From contig JAMPIQ010000003.1 of NCBI GenBank assembly GCA_024699855.1, positions 8,556,001-8,620,000 of the forward strand: 64,000 bases of DNA. The letters run 5' to 3'. This document shows, in pieces, positions 34,285 through 44,084 of the stretch. The translations under genes and the position numbers were made by a program. Below the pieces are notes generated by a model, which made no database searches, was not told the DNA's origin, and saw nothing but the letters and a program-made list of their open reading frames with translations. Within the stretch, counting starts at the first letter, position 1, and every line of letters starts with the position of its first letter. The DNA is from Aphelenchoides besseyi (lineage: Eukaryota > Nematoda > Chromadorea > Rhabditida > Aphelenchoididae).

Positions 34285-35538
34285 TCATCCACTGTTGGAG
34301 CTGGCCTTGTAAGCGGACCATTGTTGTTCGACGGTTTGACCGGTGATCTGCTTCCAGGTGTCGTTGTTGGCGTAGTTGCCGCTGCGGAGAATCGAATCGA
34401 ACTGTTTGACGGCTCCGGGACGTTGCTTCTCGACCCAAACCAAGAAGGCGGCAGTCACTACGTATCCCTTGTCGTAGTTGTCCGAGCTCGTTGGCGGCGT
34501 CAATTTCCATCCAACATCTGCATTTGCAACTCCAAACTTGTTTCGAGCAAAATCGGCGATTCCCTCGGTCATCCATCCGGGAGCATTTGAACCGTAGGCT
34601 TGAACGATGTGCATTCCTTCGTGAGTCATGACATCAACGTCTTTTGGATTGTTCTTGAAATAAGTAGCTGAAATGTTGATGGCACCACTAGCGGCAAATG
34701 CAACTCCATTGTAATCGGGATCGATGTTCAATCCAACGCGTTTGAGAGCATTCGAATTGTATTCCTGAACAAGCTTGGGATAGACGGTGAAGAACGTCAT
34801 GATCAATCGGTCGATGGTGTCTTTCGGTACTCCAGAAACCTTGTCATAGACAACCAATTGATAGTCTCCGGACTGATAGACGACCGTGGTTGGTTTCGGA
34901 ATGGCTTTGTAGATGGCCCATTGCTCTTCAACAGTCTTGCCGGTGATCTGTTTCCACGTGTTGTTGTTGTCGTATTTGCCACTACGAAGAACAGAGTCGA
35001 ACTTTTGAACGGAGCCGGGATACTGTTTCTCCAACCAATCCAAGAAGCCGCCGGTAACCAAGTAGGAACTGTCGTAGTTTTGGTTGTCTTGTGGATATTG
35101 AAGCGACCAGCCGGCATTCGCATTGGCAACTCCAAATTTGTTACGAGAAAACGCGGCGATTCCTTGAACAAACCAGTTGGGAGTGTTTCCTTGGTATGCT
35201 TGAACAACATAAGTGAGAACGAAAGTGAGTAGATCGACGTCTTTGGGGTTGTTCTTGATGTAGTTGGCATCAAGAGTTATTCCACCGTTACTGCTGCTTG
35301 TTCCTGCTGCAGGATCCAAAACAAGAGACACTCGTTTGGGAGCATTCGTGTTGAAGAATTGAACCATTTTGGGATAAGCGTTAAAATAGACCTGAATCAA
35401 ACGGTCTTGAAGATCTTTCGGGACTCCGGAGTTCTTGTCCGTGTAGACCAGTTGATAGTCTCCGGATTGGTAGACGAGTTGAGAGCTGCCCAAGTGGATG
35501 ATTGCCGAGAACAGAAGGAATACAAGCGAGTTATGCAT
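34285..35538 (-). CDS. Secreted protein with two basic-secretory-protein (BSP) metallopeptidase domains
   Basis: A single uninterrupted exon of 417 residues, unusual in this window. A signal peptide (MHNSLVFLLFSAIIHLGSSQ) is followed by two BSP domains of about 195 residues each, each starting VYQSGDYQLV and ending WKQITGKTVEEQW or WKQITGQTVEQQW. Domain 2 has the zinc site VMTHEGMHIVQAY (HExxH) and WMTEGIADFARNKFGVA. Domain 1 reads LTFVLTYVVQAY and WFVQGIAAFSRNKFGVA at the same places, so it has lost the HExxH and is probably inactive. BSP proteins are known mainly from plants, fungi and bacteria. It is expected to be extracellular. Confidence 0.88.
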   Translation of the reverse strand: MHNSLVFLLFSAIIHLGSSQLVYQSGDYQLVYTDKNSGVPKDLQDRLIQVYFNAYPKMVQFFNTNAPKRVSLVLDPAAGTSSSNGGITLDANYIKNNPKDVDLLTFVLTYVVQAYQGNTPNWFVQGIAAFSRNKFGVANANAGWSLQYPQDNQNYDSSYLVTGGFLDWLEKQYPGSVQKFDSVLRSGKYDNNNTWKQITGKTVEEQWAIYKAIPKPTTVVYQSGDYQLVVYDKVSGVPKDTIDRLIMTFFTVYPKLVQEYNSNALKRVGLNIDPDYNGVAFAASGAINISATYFKNNPKDVDVMTHEGMHIVQAYGSNAPGWMTEGIADFARNKFGVANADVGWKLTPPTSSDNYDKGYVVTAAFLVWVEKQRPGAVKQFDSILRSGNYANNDTWKQITGQTVEQQWSAYKASSNSG

Positions 35539-37437
35539 CTTCAAACCGATTGGAATGAGAGTTGATGGTTTGATTGTAGATCGGACGGCTCTTAAATACC
35601 GAACATTAGACGGAAGTTTCAACCTTCGGATTTGTGTATTTAGTGAGTTGAACTCCGAGAACAACTGGTCGAAACCGAACGCCTATTATTCTAATCCTTG
35701 CGGTTGCTTGTTTGAACACCTGCATTCATTCCAATAATCTTGTGTCTACCAATCATGTTCAGTCATTTGATCCGAATGAACGTTCCTGGAAATACGCTGT
35801 CAGTTAGTTGTCTGACTTCGAGTTCACCAAACTGCTTCCTCCAAGCCAAGTGGATGAGATGGTAATGGTTAGTTTTTCTCAACATCCTTTATTTATTGTT
35901 ATTTAAGACAACATGATTTCAAGAAATCAGTGGAATCAGACACTTGCCTCACTCATCTTCTGTCTTTCAACTCCTGTAGTACATCATAGCATTGATTTGC
36001 GTTCCCTGTGAAGCTCTGGACAAGTAATTAGAAATTGGAACAACAATTACCAGACGTCTTCATTCTTCTTGGCAATATTCGTCGAATGCATGAGAGCCTT
36101 TCGGATCGAATCTCAACAATGAATACTCATTGACAACCAACAACGCCAGTCGATGCTCATTTCTGCAGCTCCCAAAACACAGAACTCCTTCGTCAATCAA
36201 CAATCTTCGAGGAGTGCGAGGAAGAGCGAGTTAAACGACATCCAGCAGAGACTTTCTGTTTCCTCTCAACAGACATTTAAACGACCTCCAGTCTACAACT
36301 ACCTCTCCGAGATCAACAAGTATTCACGAAACTGAAAGGAATAGTAGTGATTGTAGACAATGCCATCTCTCGAATCCATTACACAACATCCACTTGTATC
36401 AACACTCACAGTCATTATGAAGAATCTGTCAGATATTGTAAACTAAACGACATCACTACTGCAACTACGCAATGAACAGGACAAGCACCTTGAGACATTC
36501 CGTTCGTTTGACTCGTAATTGAAATGAATTGCCATGAGCTCAATCATCGTTCATGTTTCTTGTATTCGCTTGTCCGCGAGTGCTTGTTACCAGATTCTCT
36601 ATTTATGCACTTTGACTGTCTGCTCAGGGCACGGTTTTGAATGCTTATAGTTGCGACAAAAGCAGAATACTGTTCATGTCTTCAACGCTACAACATTGTA
36701 GTTAATGAAGAACGCGTTTACAGTCGATGGTCGTATCAAGCAAATGATGGGCGCCGAGAACTGTTTGATGGTTCATAATTCTTCAAAACAAGATGACAAG
36801 TGAACAAAGTTCAGCGGAAACAAAGCGAGTACTTTCAGCCATTTGACCGTCGCTGTTGCTCAAGTTCATAATCCAACAAACGCCAACTAGTGGTTCCACT
36901 TTTTGAGTGAGATACCAACCAGTTTTCCGTTCTGACCGTGGAGTGAGTATTCTCTTTAACCTGTACTTTTTTTAACATCCTAAATGATCGTTTGTTGTTT
37001 TTCGCAGTCATCTTAAATGAGTGCTTTCGATTAGTTGTTGTCTTATGAGTAAACACATCACCAAATATCGGTTAATATTTGGAAGCTAGAGAATGAGAAC
37101 GTTGGAATTGGGGTTCTTCAACACAAGAATCTTCATTATGCATCTGTTCGAATAGGGAGTGTTGATTAAGAACCGAGATCAGTTAGTCAAATTGAAGAAC
37201 AGACGATTCGAAAGCTTGTTTCTATGCTTGTTCTCGACAAAAGTATGGATTGACAGTTGACTAATAGTCTCGGTGGTTGTTGGTTTCGAGTATTCTAGTC
37301 GCATGCACTCTGTTCTTGCGAACTACACTTACTTGAACTTGATTACATGGAAAGCATTGTCAAAAAAAACAAATTCCATAGATCCCTCAATTAACCGTTA
37401 CTTTTTGAACTCATTGGAGTCATTCAAAAGCCTTAAA
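35539..37437. other. Long region without a supported gene
   Basis: About 1.9 kb. A 60-codon frame at 36153-36335 (MLISAAPKTQNSFVNQQSSR) has polar, gene-like composition but no joining exon was found. The TATTTAAG-type box near 35590 probably belongs to the BSP gene. No RNA gene or repeat is recognised. Confidence 0.4.
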
Positions 37438-38391
37438 ATGAACTCTCATTCGATTCATTTCGTTGATCAGAGGAAGTTCGTAGTTTCTACCGGGTCTAAA
37501 ATGAACAAGTGAGTTCAGGTCACAGATCTCAATCACGATGTTTAGATCAACATGCGAGCAGTTCGGTCAGTCGAGTGACAGTCAAACGAGCAGTGGCGTT
37601 TTCGAAAGCGATTTAACAAGACAGAAATCGGTGAGAAGAGATGAACATCCAACTAATCGTTATGTTCCTCAGAGCCGTTCATCGTTTGCAGGTTCAACGG
37701 AAACAAATATCGAAGTTGGTTCCGACAACTCGCTCGTTGCACCTCCACCATCGTTTGTTTCCGGTGTCCAGTCGACCCAACGACTACCGTCAATGGCATT
37801 GAATATGACTCCCGAATTGCATTCTCCAACTCCGCCGACACATCGGACATCTCAACAGAGTCTGAAAGTGCGGTCGATCGTCCACGACCTTGTTCGCCGT
37901 TTTCGTCCCATTACAAGTTGTCTCAATCGGAACAAATCGACGAGTTGGCCGAGCACTTTTTGGGAGCTCATCGTGCATTCGATGTCTTCGAATTCGTTCC
38001 GCAAAGTTCGTTTCGACTCTTCTACTGTTTGCCGAAGAACTCGAAGGTTGTTGCCTTCAAACTGACACTCACAGTCGCTTACCGTTCGAACAGTGGAGAG
38101 GTAACCGCAACTCTGGGGCTAATGCTTTCGTTTAGTTCTTCTGCTTCCCGATTGAGAATTCAACGAACGGGAACAACGAAACCAAGTATCGAGTTGACTA
38201 CGGAGATCCTCGTTCGAACAAATTCGGATCACTTGAAAAGCTGATCAAGTTCTACAAGGTCTGTTTCTCTTCTTCATCTAATTCCATTGCTTTAGACGTA
38301 TCCATTTCTGAACACCTTCACTGGTGAGATTGAAGACTTTCCGGTATGGTTACCGTGTGTTCGTCCGTTTGTTCAATGGCAAAAGAAGTGA
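37438..38391 (+). CDS. SH2-domain-like protein
   Basis: The start MNSHSIHFVDQRKFVVSTGS is followed by a Ser/Thr-rich region and a probable intron of about 100 bp ending near 37857. The later exons read KLSQSEQIDELAEHFLGAHR, VFEFVPQSSFRLFYCLPKNS, VAFKLTLTVAYRSNSGE, KYRVDYGDPRSNKFGSLEKL and IKFYKTYPFLNTFTGEIEDF. The last part matches the end of SH2 domains (F.SL..LI.FY). The expected FLVR phosphotyrosine-binding arginine was not identified with certainty, so binding is open. Ends at TGA 38389. Confidence 0.6.
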
Positions 38392-38459
38392 TTGTGCATT
38401 CGATCAATAAACACTGTGAATTTATATGCCTGTTTATTGATACTAAGAAAGTGGAGAGA

Positions 38460-39170
38460 TTACAATCCGACCGGCAATCCCGATCCCAATTGACCGAGAA
38501 GTTGGTCGAGAACCTTTTGCAATTGAGGGATCAGTTGTTGGACGAAATCCAACGGCAACACACCTTCTGGAATTCCCAACAGTCCGGTGAGATTGTTCAA
38601 GACGGGATTCAAGATGTCGACCACTCCACCGACCAAACCGGTGACATCGCCCAAGAGTTGCTTCAACAATCCGCTGACATCTCCGAGTAATTGATCCAAA
38701 AGCTTCTCGACAGCCGCCAACAAAGCTTTAAGGAAGGGAACTAAGTCGATGTTCGATGGGATGTTCAGAATATTTCTCAACTCCTCCAACAATCCATCAA
38801 GACCACTGCCCGATCCACTGCCACCTTCCAACGGCAACAACGAGTCGACAGTGCAGGTGATTTGAGTGAGAATCGAATCCAATTGAGTCAAGATGGAGAG
38901 CAATTGGACGAATTGGGCGGGATCGACGGCTCCGGGCAAGTTGAGCAGTTTGACGATCTTGGTCAGCGTTCCGGGTTGTTTGCAGCCGCCCAACAGACCA
39001 GTGACTTCGCCAACCACTGGCTGAGCATTTCCGACCACTCCATCGACGGTTCCCAGAACATTTCCGACAAGATTGCCGAGCAGTGGAGATCCCTGACCGT
39101 TGGCCACTGGAGAGGCCTGAGTCGAGATGATGAGAAGACAGAAGAAGACGGCGATTGAAGTACGAGACAT
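38460..39170 (-). CDS. Secreted Leu/Gly/Val-rich protein
   Basis: A single exon of 236 residues. MSRTSIAVFFCLLIISTQAS is a signal peptide. The mature protein has amphipathic repeats built on LLGDVTGL, LLGNLVGNVLGTVDGVVGN and QLLGDVSGLLKQL, two Cys pairs and a GGSGSGSG linker near residue 125. A TATA box (TATAAAAG, minus strand) lies at 39216-39223, 46 bp upstream of the start. Composition resembles secreted surface or lipid-associated proteins. No family is named. Confidence 0.75.
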   Translation of the reverse strand: MSRTSIAVFFCLLIISTQASPVANGQGSPLLGNLVGNVLGTVDGVVGNAQPVVGEVTGLLGGCKQPGTLTKIVKLLNLPGAVDPAQFVQLLSILTQLDSILTQITCTVDSLLPLEGGSGSGSGLDGLLEELRNILNIPSNIDLVPFLKALLAAVEKLLDQLLGDVSGLLKQLLGDVTGLVGGVVDILNPVLNNLTGLLGIPEGVLPLDFVQQLIPQLQKVLDQLLGQLGSGLPVGL

Positions 39171-39480
39171 TTCAGCGGAAACAACTGATGATGATTGACT
39201 GTCCTTCAACTGCCGCTTTTATAGCCGATTGGAACGTGCAAAGTGATCAACTTGTGTTTCACAAAAGCTGAGTGTTCAACCGATTGACATTCAAATCCTG
39301 TTTATCTTGTTCAATTGACCGTTCCAGCGTCTGACTTTGTTGAACTTTAAATTACAGTCCTGTTGCATATCGAATTGATAACAGTAACAGTGTTCATTGG
39401 TGTTTAGCGATCTGACTGTTCAAATGTCTGATTCAATAAGTACAGAACACTCTGATCGCTGCGTTCTCTGATACTATTCC
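39171..39480. other. Intergenic with promoter of the Leu/Gly-rich gene
   Basis: Contains the TATA box of the minus-strand gene. No other feature is seen. Confidence 0.4.
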
Positions 39481-39705
39481 AACTGTTTATGAGTTCCACT
39501 GGGATGAGCGGAACAGTCCAAAATTTCAAGGTCTCTGCCACTTGAGGGCTGAGATCATTCCACTAACCTTAAGAGTAGGTCAAATAGACAGAAATGACGA
39601 GTGACTGCGAAAAGAAGAGGCTTCGGTGGTGCAATAAAAGTGATGGGAAAGCGGCGGTCAAAGAGCAGATCCTAACCATCAGTCGCTCTCTCTATTGGTA
39701 GTTAT
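39481..39705 (+). repeat. 225-bp dispersed repeat, copy 1
   Basis: About 97% identical to 54451-54676 in the same orientation. It starts AACTGTTTATGAGTTCCACT and ends CTCTCTCTATTGGTAGTTAT. No terminal inverted repeats or long ORF are seen. Both copies lie in promoter-proximal intergenic DNA about 15 kb apart. Confidence 0.85.
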
Positions 39706-40101
39706 CTATGAATACGAAGAAGAGAGATTGCTTGAGAGTTACAGTGAGCTAGACACCATCTTTTCTGCCCCATCAGTTTTTCTCAAACGATCAGCTTCAG
39801 TTCTTGATTTGTTTTCTATCAATCATCACTATTCAGACTGCAAGGATTAACGAATGAGGTTCTTTCATTCCGAAGCATTTGAACTTGTCAACTGTGTACG
39901 TGACGATGAACGCTGATCTCCATCTAAAAATTTGTAGGAAACCATATCGAAGGACATCTTCTTGATGCAGGACTTCTGAGTTTGCATATCAGAAGTCCGA
40001 ACATGCAAATTTCGAATGCGGATTACTACTGTTTCCACAAAGTTCGGTCACTTGGGTCGGAATCTCGTCCAACAATCAGTCGCTCTTTTCTCTCGCTCGC
40101 A
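39706..40101. other. Intergenic
   Basis: 396 bp before the MSP-domain gene. No feature is seen. Confidence 0.4.
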
Positions 40102-41184
40102 ATGTTCGATCTCGAAGTTGTTCAGCTTTTGGGGACGGCGATCGTCGGATTCACGACCGCTGCTCTTGTTCAATGCGCTTCAAAGAAACGTGATGCCAAA
40201 CGCGGCGCGTTGTCCAAGAAGTCGAAACGTTCGGTCAAATCGAAGAAGTTGAGCAAGAGTGGAAAGTCGGCCAAGAGCTCGAAGAAGTCTACTAAGGGTT
40301 CGAAGAAGTCTGCTCGCAGTTTGAAGGTGATTAGAGGTTATGATTTTGAATGCTTTCTTTTACAGAAGTCAGCGCGTGCTCAACCGCTTGTCTCTTCGAC
40401 CAAGAAATCGAAAAGCAGTCGCCGAGAACCAGTTCCGAAGGTCGCTGTCAAAGTCGCAAATGCTCAACCAGTCGATGGATCGGCCAAAAGCTCGAAACAA
40501 TCCACGGTCCCTGCTCGTCCGGTTTCTGACGCTGCCCGGGTTCAACCACCACGCCGTAAGTCGACTCGTGATTCCGCTCAACTTCCATTGGCGCGTGAGA
40601 AAGATGAGGTAACTGAGTGATCATGAGTGTTGTGATGCGCTTTTTCAGTCGAGTTTGAAGGTCCAAGCAACTCAACCGGCATCGGATCGTCGTGAGGCTG
40701 ACGAACAAAAAGGTGACTTCAATCAAATCGGAACATCTAGGTGGTTGTTTTCAGGCGAAGGCACTGATCTGCACATGCAACCGGAACAACTTCGTTTTCC
40801 AACTGAAGGCGGACTTCTTCACTGCGTCATTCACAATCCGAGCGCAGATCGTCAAGCAGTGAAAGTCAAGTGCTCGGACAACAAATTGTGAGTTCAACGG
40901 CTGTTTTTCCGTCTTATCATCGAGTTTCGGGTACAAAGTCAATCCGGTCTACGGGTTCATCGAACCGAATTCGACTTTACGTGTGGACGTCTGTCGCGTT
41001 GAAGGAGGAAAGGCCAAGGCTGACAAGTTGATCTTCGTGACTGCGCAGGTTTGCTACTTCCAATAACAGCAGTTCGATTGGCTTCTTCCAGGCTCCACGT
41101 AATGAGAAAGAACCGAAGAAGTTGTTTAATCAAAAGAATCGTGCTGAGAAAGAACATATGTCGGTGCTTTCACTTCTCGTTTGA
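40102..41184 (+). CDS. Membrane-anchored MSP-domain protein with Lys/Ser-rich linker
   Basis: Exons 40102-40326, 40366-40608, 40649-40712, 40755-40887, 40925-41048 and 41092-41184 join in phase. N-terminal MFDLEVVQLLGTAIVGFTTA is a single helix, followed by a highly basic linker (SKKSKRSVKSKKLSKSGKSA and similar). The C-terminal 110 residues read LRFPTEGGLLHCVIHNPSAD, GYKVNPVYGFIEPNSTLRVD and KADKLIFVTAQAPRNEKEP, the major-sperm-protein immunoglobulin fold. In nematodes such domains act in sperm motility or as VAP-like binders. The helix at the wrong end for VAP makes a sperm-specific membrane role more likely, by inference. Confidence 0.82.
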
Positions 41185-41468
41185 TCATCTTTTTTGCCGT
41201 TGAGAATAAACTACTGAAAACCGAATAATGTTTGCTTAAACAAAAACAAGTACGGTAATCGAATGAAAGCTGTTTTGGACATTTTGCACGTATCGTTCAA
41301 ATGATCGTAGAGTTGAGATAAGTGACGTGCTTCCTCAGTTGACGTAGTCACTATTTTCCACATGTTTTGTAAGAGGCCTTTGAGTTGTTGTTTTGGAAAG
41401 CCGAAGCTGCAAAATGACCATTCAATTTTTTCGTTTCGAGTGGTCGGTCAGTCATTTGTGTTCGAAGA

Positions 41469-42423
41469 ATGTCAGCGAATGAAAATAACGATGATCGTCG
41501 TTCAAAGTGGTCGGGAAATTTGTCGGCCATAAACCTGGTATGATCTCTGCGTTTCCATTTGACTATTCGTTTATTTCAGCAAACCATTCAAACGACCGGA
41601 GAATCTTCGGAACCCAATGAATTCGAGCGATTGGTTTATAAGGCGGTAGTCGATGTGATGCAAACGATGTTCCAACAACAACAACCATTGGGTCTTCTCG
41701 TGAATCCGGAGCTATCGAATAAACGTCTTTCTGACTCTACAGATTCGTCGTCTCCACCAATCAAGAAACCACGTGCAGAAAACAAATCCAGTTCGGGAGA
41801 TCAAGAAGCGGGAGTCGCATTCCGAGAGTGTCGTCATCAATTGAGTAAGTGATTTCAGAAGACCCAAGAGTTTGCTTGTAGAATTGTCCCAACCGGAGCT
41901 TGCGAACTCGTTGAATCAACTCTGTGGAACAAACTACTCGACTCGAATGATTTCCGACTTCGAAAACGGTCGTGGATCGTTGAAGTCGATGAAGAGTCTG
42001 AAAGAATCCATGGACATGTTTATGGCGAAATGGAAGGACACGCGCCATCCAACCGACTTCTTTGTTCAGGACTTTAAGGTAAACACACTGATCATTCACT
42101 ATTCTCACTTTAGCAGCCAAAAGAAGCAGCGAACGAAAGCAATTTGGGTCATACTCAACGTTATTTGACGGCCGAGCAGAATGCCACATTGAAAGCAGAG
42201 TTTGCGCAGAATGAGTATCCGCAGAAGGAACGACTCGTTCAATTGGCCGAAGAGTTGGGTTTACAAGAAAAGGTAAGTTCTTCTGGTACTCTGCGAGTGA
42301 GTCCAGTTGTTGCAGAAGATCAGAGTCTGGTTCTCCAATCATCGTCAAACTGCTCGTCGTCGCAAACAAAAAGAAGAACAAAAGGCGACTACGAGTGGAA
42401 TCAATTTCAATGGCGGTTGTTAG
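41469..42423 (+). CDS. Divergent POU-homeobox transcription factor
   Basis: Exons 41469-41537, 41580-41844, 41882-42078, 42114-42272 and 42316-42423 join in phase, 265 residues. LSQPELANSLNQLCGTNYST and RMISDFENGRGSLKSMKSLK correspond to the POU-specific helix-turn-helix, and SMDMFMAKWK to its end. The homeodomain has YLTAEQNATLKAEFAQNEYP, LAEELGLQEKKIRVWFSNHR and QTARRRKQKEE. The usual POU recognition helix VWFCNRRQ is changed to VWFSNHRQ, and the POU-specific domain is short at its start. Expected nuclear DNA-binding protein. HNF/CUT-type homeodomain proteins are a less likely alternative. Confidence 0.82.
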
Positions 42424-42860
42424 ATTGTGTCTTAAATAAAAATGTATATGTTTTGATCCAAATGGATTTCCCGTCAAATGCACTTCTCGAGAGAGTCTGC
42501 GCGTCCAACAGAAGTGATTGACAACCAAATTTATTGGTTCTGTTTCTCAGATCTCCAGACCACAAATCGAAGTCCGTGAGCTCATTAGATTGAACTGGAA
42601 GTTGTTGTTTGATTGACGGAACTTTCAATCGTTTACAACCGGGTAACAAGCAAGTTCCCACGAGCTGTCGGTTATCTGATTTTGTTGCGCCTTTTCACTC
42701 ACCTCTCGGTTACAATGTCAATTGAATTAGCGGTGAATTTGAATGGCCGGCACTCAATCGGCATATTCTTCTCACGCTCATAAACCCAATGGGCAGCTGG
42801 AGTGCATTAAAGAGGCTTCGAATGACTCCAACTGACCATCTTGTTGCTTTTTCAGTCACG
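42424..42860. other. Intergenic
   Basis: 437 bp between two plus-strand genes. No further gene is seen. Confidence 0.4.
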
Positions 42861-43533
42861 ATGTTCAATTTGTTTTCTGTTATTCTTCTGTTCTCAAAAG
42901 TTCTATTGACTGAAGGTAAGTTTCAAATCGAATTCATCAAACGCTCTTTCAGGATCGAAATGTCAAGAGTTCCTGTGCAAAAATGGAGTCTGTTCTCTTG
43001 ATTCTGATGGCAATCCGATCTGCAAATGTGATTTTGGGTTCATGGGTTTGTTTCAATCAGATTTTTTTGATCGTTCTTTAGGTCGACATTGTCATCTAGC
43101 TGATCATTGTGCTCGCCATCCTTGTAATCAAGGCAAATGTGTGAACAGTGGTCGGCACGGCGATTTCATTTGTGTTTGTGAGTCGGGATACTACGTGAGT
43201 TATTCAATTGGTTCTGTTTATCTTTTCGTTTTTAAGGGCAAATACTGTGAGAGGAATTGGAATGAATGCAACGACGATGAGCCTCGATGTCAGAACGGCG
43301 GTCGATGCGAAGACACACCCGGCAGTTACCTTTGCCATTGTTCAGTCGGGTTTACGGGTTAATATTGTGAATCTCAAGTTGATGCTTCTCAATCAGAATC
43401 TTTGAAAGTCAATGAGAAGATAAATGGAATCTCATTCTTGGATGATCTCAAGTTCGATAATCCAAAGATCTTGTTTTTGCTAATTTCAATATGCTTTTTG
43501 TTTGTCATTTTCCTTTATTGTTTTTGTTCGTAG
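42861..43533 (+). CDS. EGF-repeat type I membrane protein with a probable exitron
   Basis: MFNLFSVILLFSKVLLTEGS is a signal peptide. Three EGF modules follow: CQEFLCKNGVCSLDSDGN, HCARHPCNQGKCVNSG and CNDDEPRCQNGGRCEDTPGS. In the third, TAA at 43360 follows CHCSVGFTG, but the same frame continues with YCES, a linker and a helix (KILFLLISICFLFVIFLYCF). A 39-bp segment, about 43359-43397, starts GTTAAT and ends CAATCAG and would splice out the TAA in phase, giving the membrane form without the sixth Cys. Further coding-like sequence (KDREAVNIEVQSKSPQ) beyond 43600 may be a cytoplasmic tail. A Notch-ligand or adhesion role is possible only. Confidence 0.65.
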
Positions 43534-44063
43534 CTGAAGTAAATGGATTTCATTTATACGGAGTCTTTAAACGCGGGAGTTCGTGTCTACGTCTTCCACA
43601 AATGAGAAAGATCGAGAGGCTGTGAACATAGAAGTTCAATCTAAAAGTCCCCAGTGAGCATCAGGCCAACTTTTCTTCTGCAACAGATTACTAAACAAAG
43701 TGGAAAACAGCTCAATCGGTTGAAGGACTTGACGTTGGAAAACCTAATGACTCAATGAGCTTTTGCACACGTGAATCCGCAATTGATTTTGGTATATCGC
43801 TACACGCTTATTTTGCTCGGCTGCTGCGTGAGTACTTTTAGTTTGTATCTTTACTCTCATTAAGTGGGTTTGACGAATTCCGTTGAGTTTTAAGTTTTAA
43901 CGATTCAAACGTGTGTGTGTAACAGTTTGATGTGAAAATAATGGAACGTTTTGGACGAACATACTCGTGTAAAAACCTTTTGGTCTTCTCATAACTTTGT
44001 CTTCCAATTTTGATATCAACACGTGAAATCGCCTTTGTTTTCTGATTTCTTCATTCCATTGAC
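43534..44063. other. Possible 3' exons of the EGF gene
   Basis: Frames KDREAVNIEVQSKSPQ (about 43610-43650) and ITKQSGKQLNRLKDLTLENL (about 43688-43750, stop after MTQ) can be joined by a 33-bp GT-AG segment and look like a cytoplasmic tail. The link to 43533 was not resolved. The remainder shows nothing. Confidence 0.35.
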
Positions 44064-44084
44064 TTGAAATTTTCGATTGCAGAT

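Noticed and set aside
34803..35273. Second long open frame inside the BSP protease gene
   Set aside because: It overlaps the protease in another frame, and its Thr/Arg-rich composition is the frame-shadow of the conserved domain.
36153..36335. 60-codon frame as an independent gene
   Set aside because: Composition is plausible, but there is no promoter, splice partner or homology to support it, so it is only mentioned under the intergenic entry.
43360..43362. Programmed stop-codon readthrough in the EGF gene
   Set aside because: A 39-bp GT-AG segment of normal intron size removes the TAA in phase, which explains the open downstream frame more simply.
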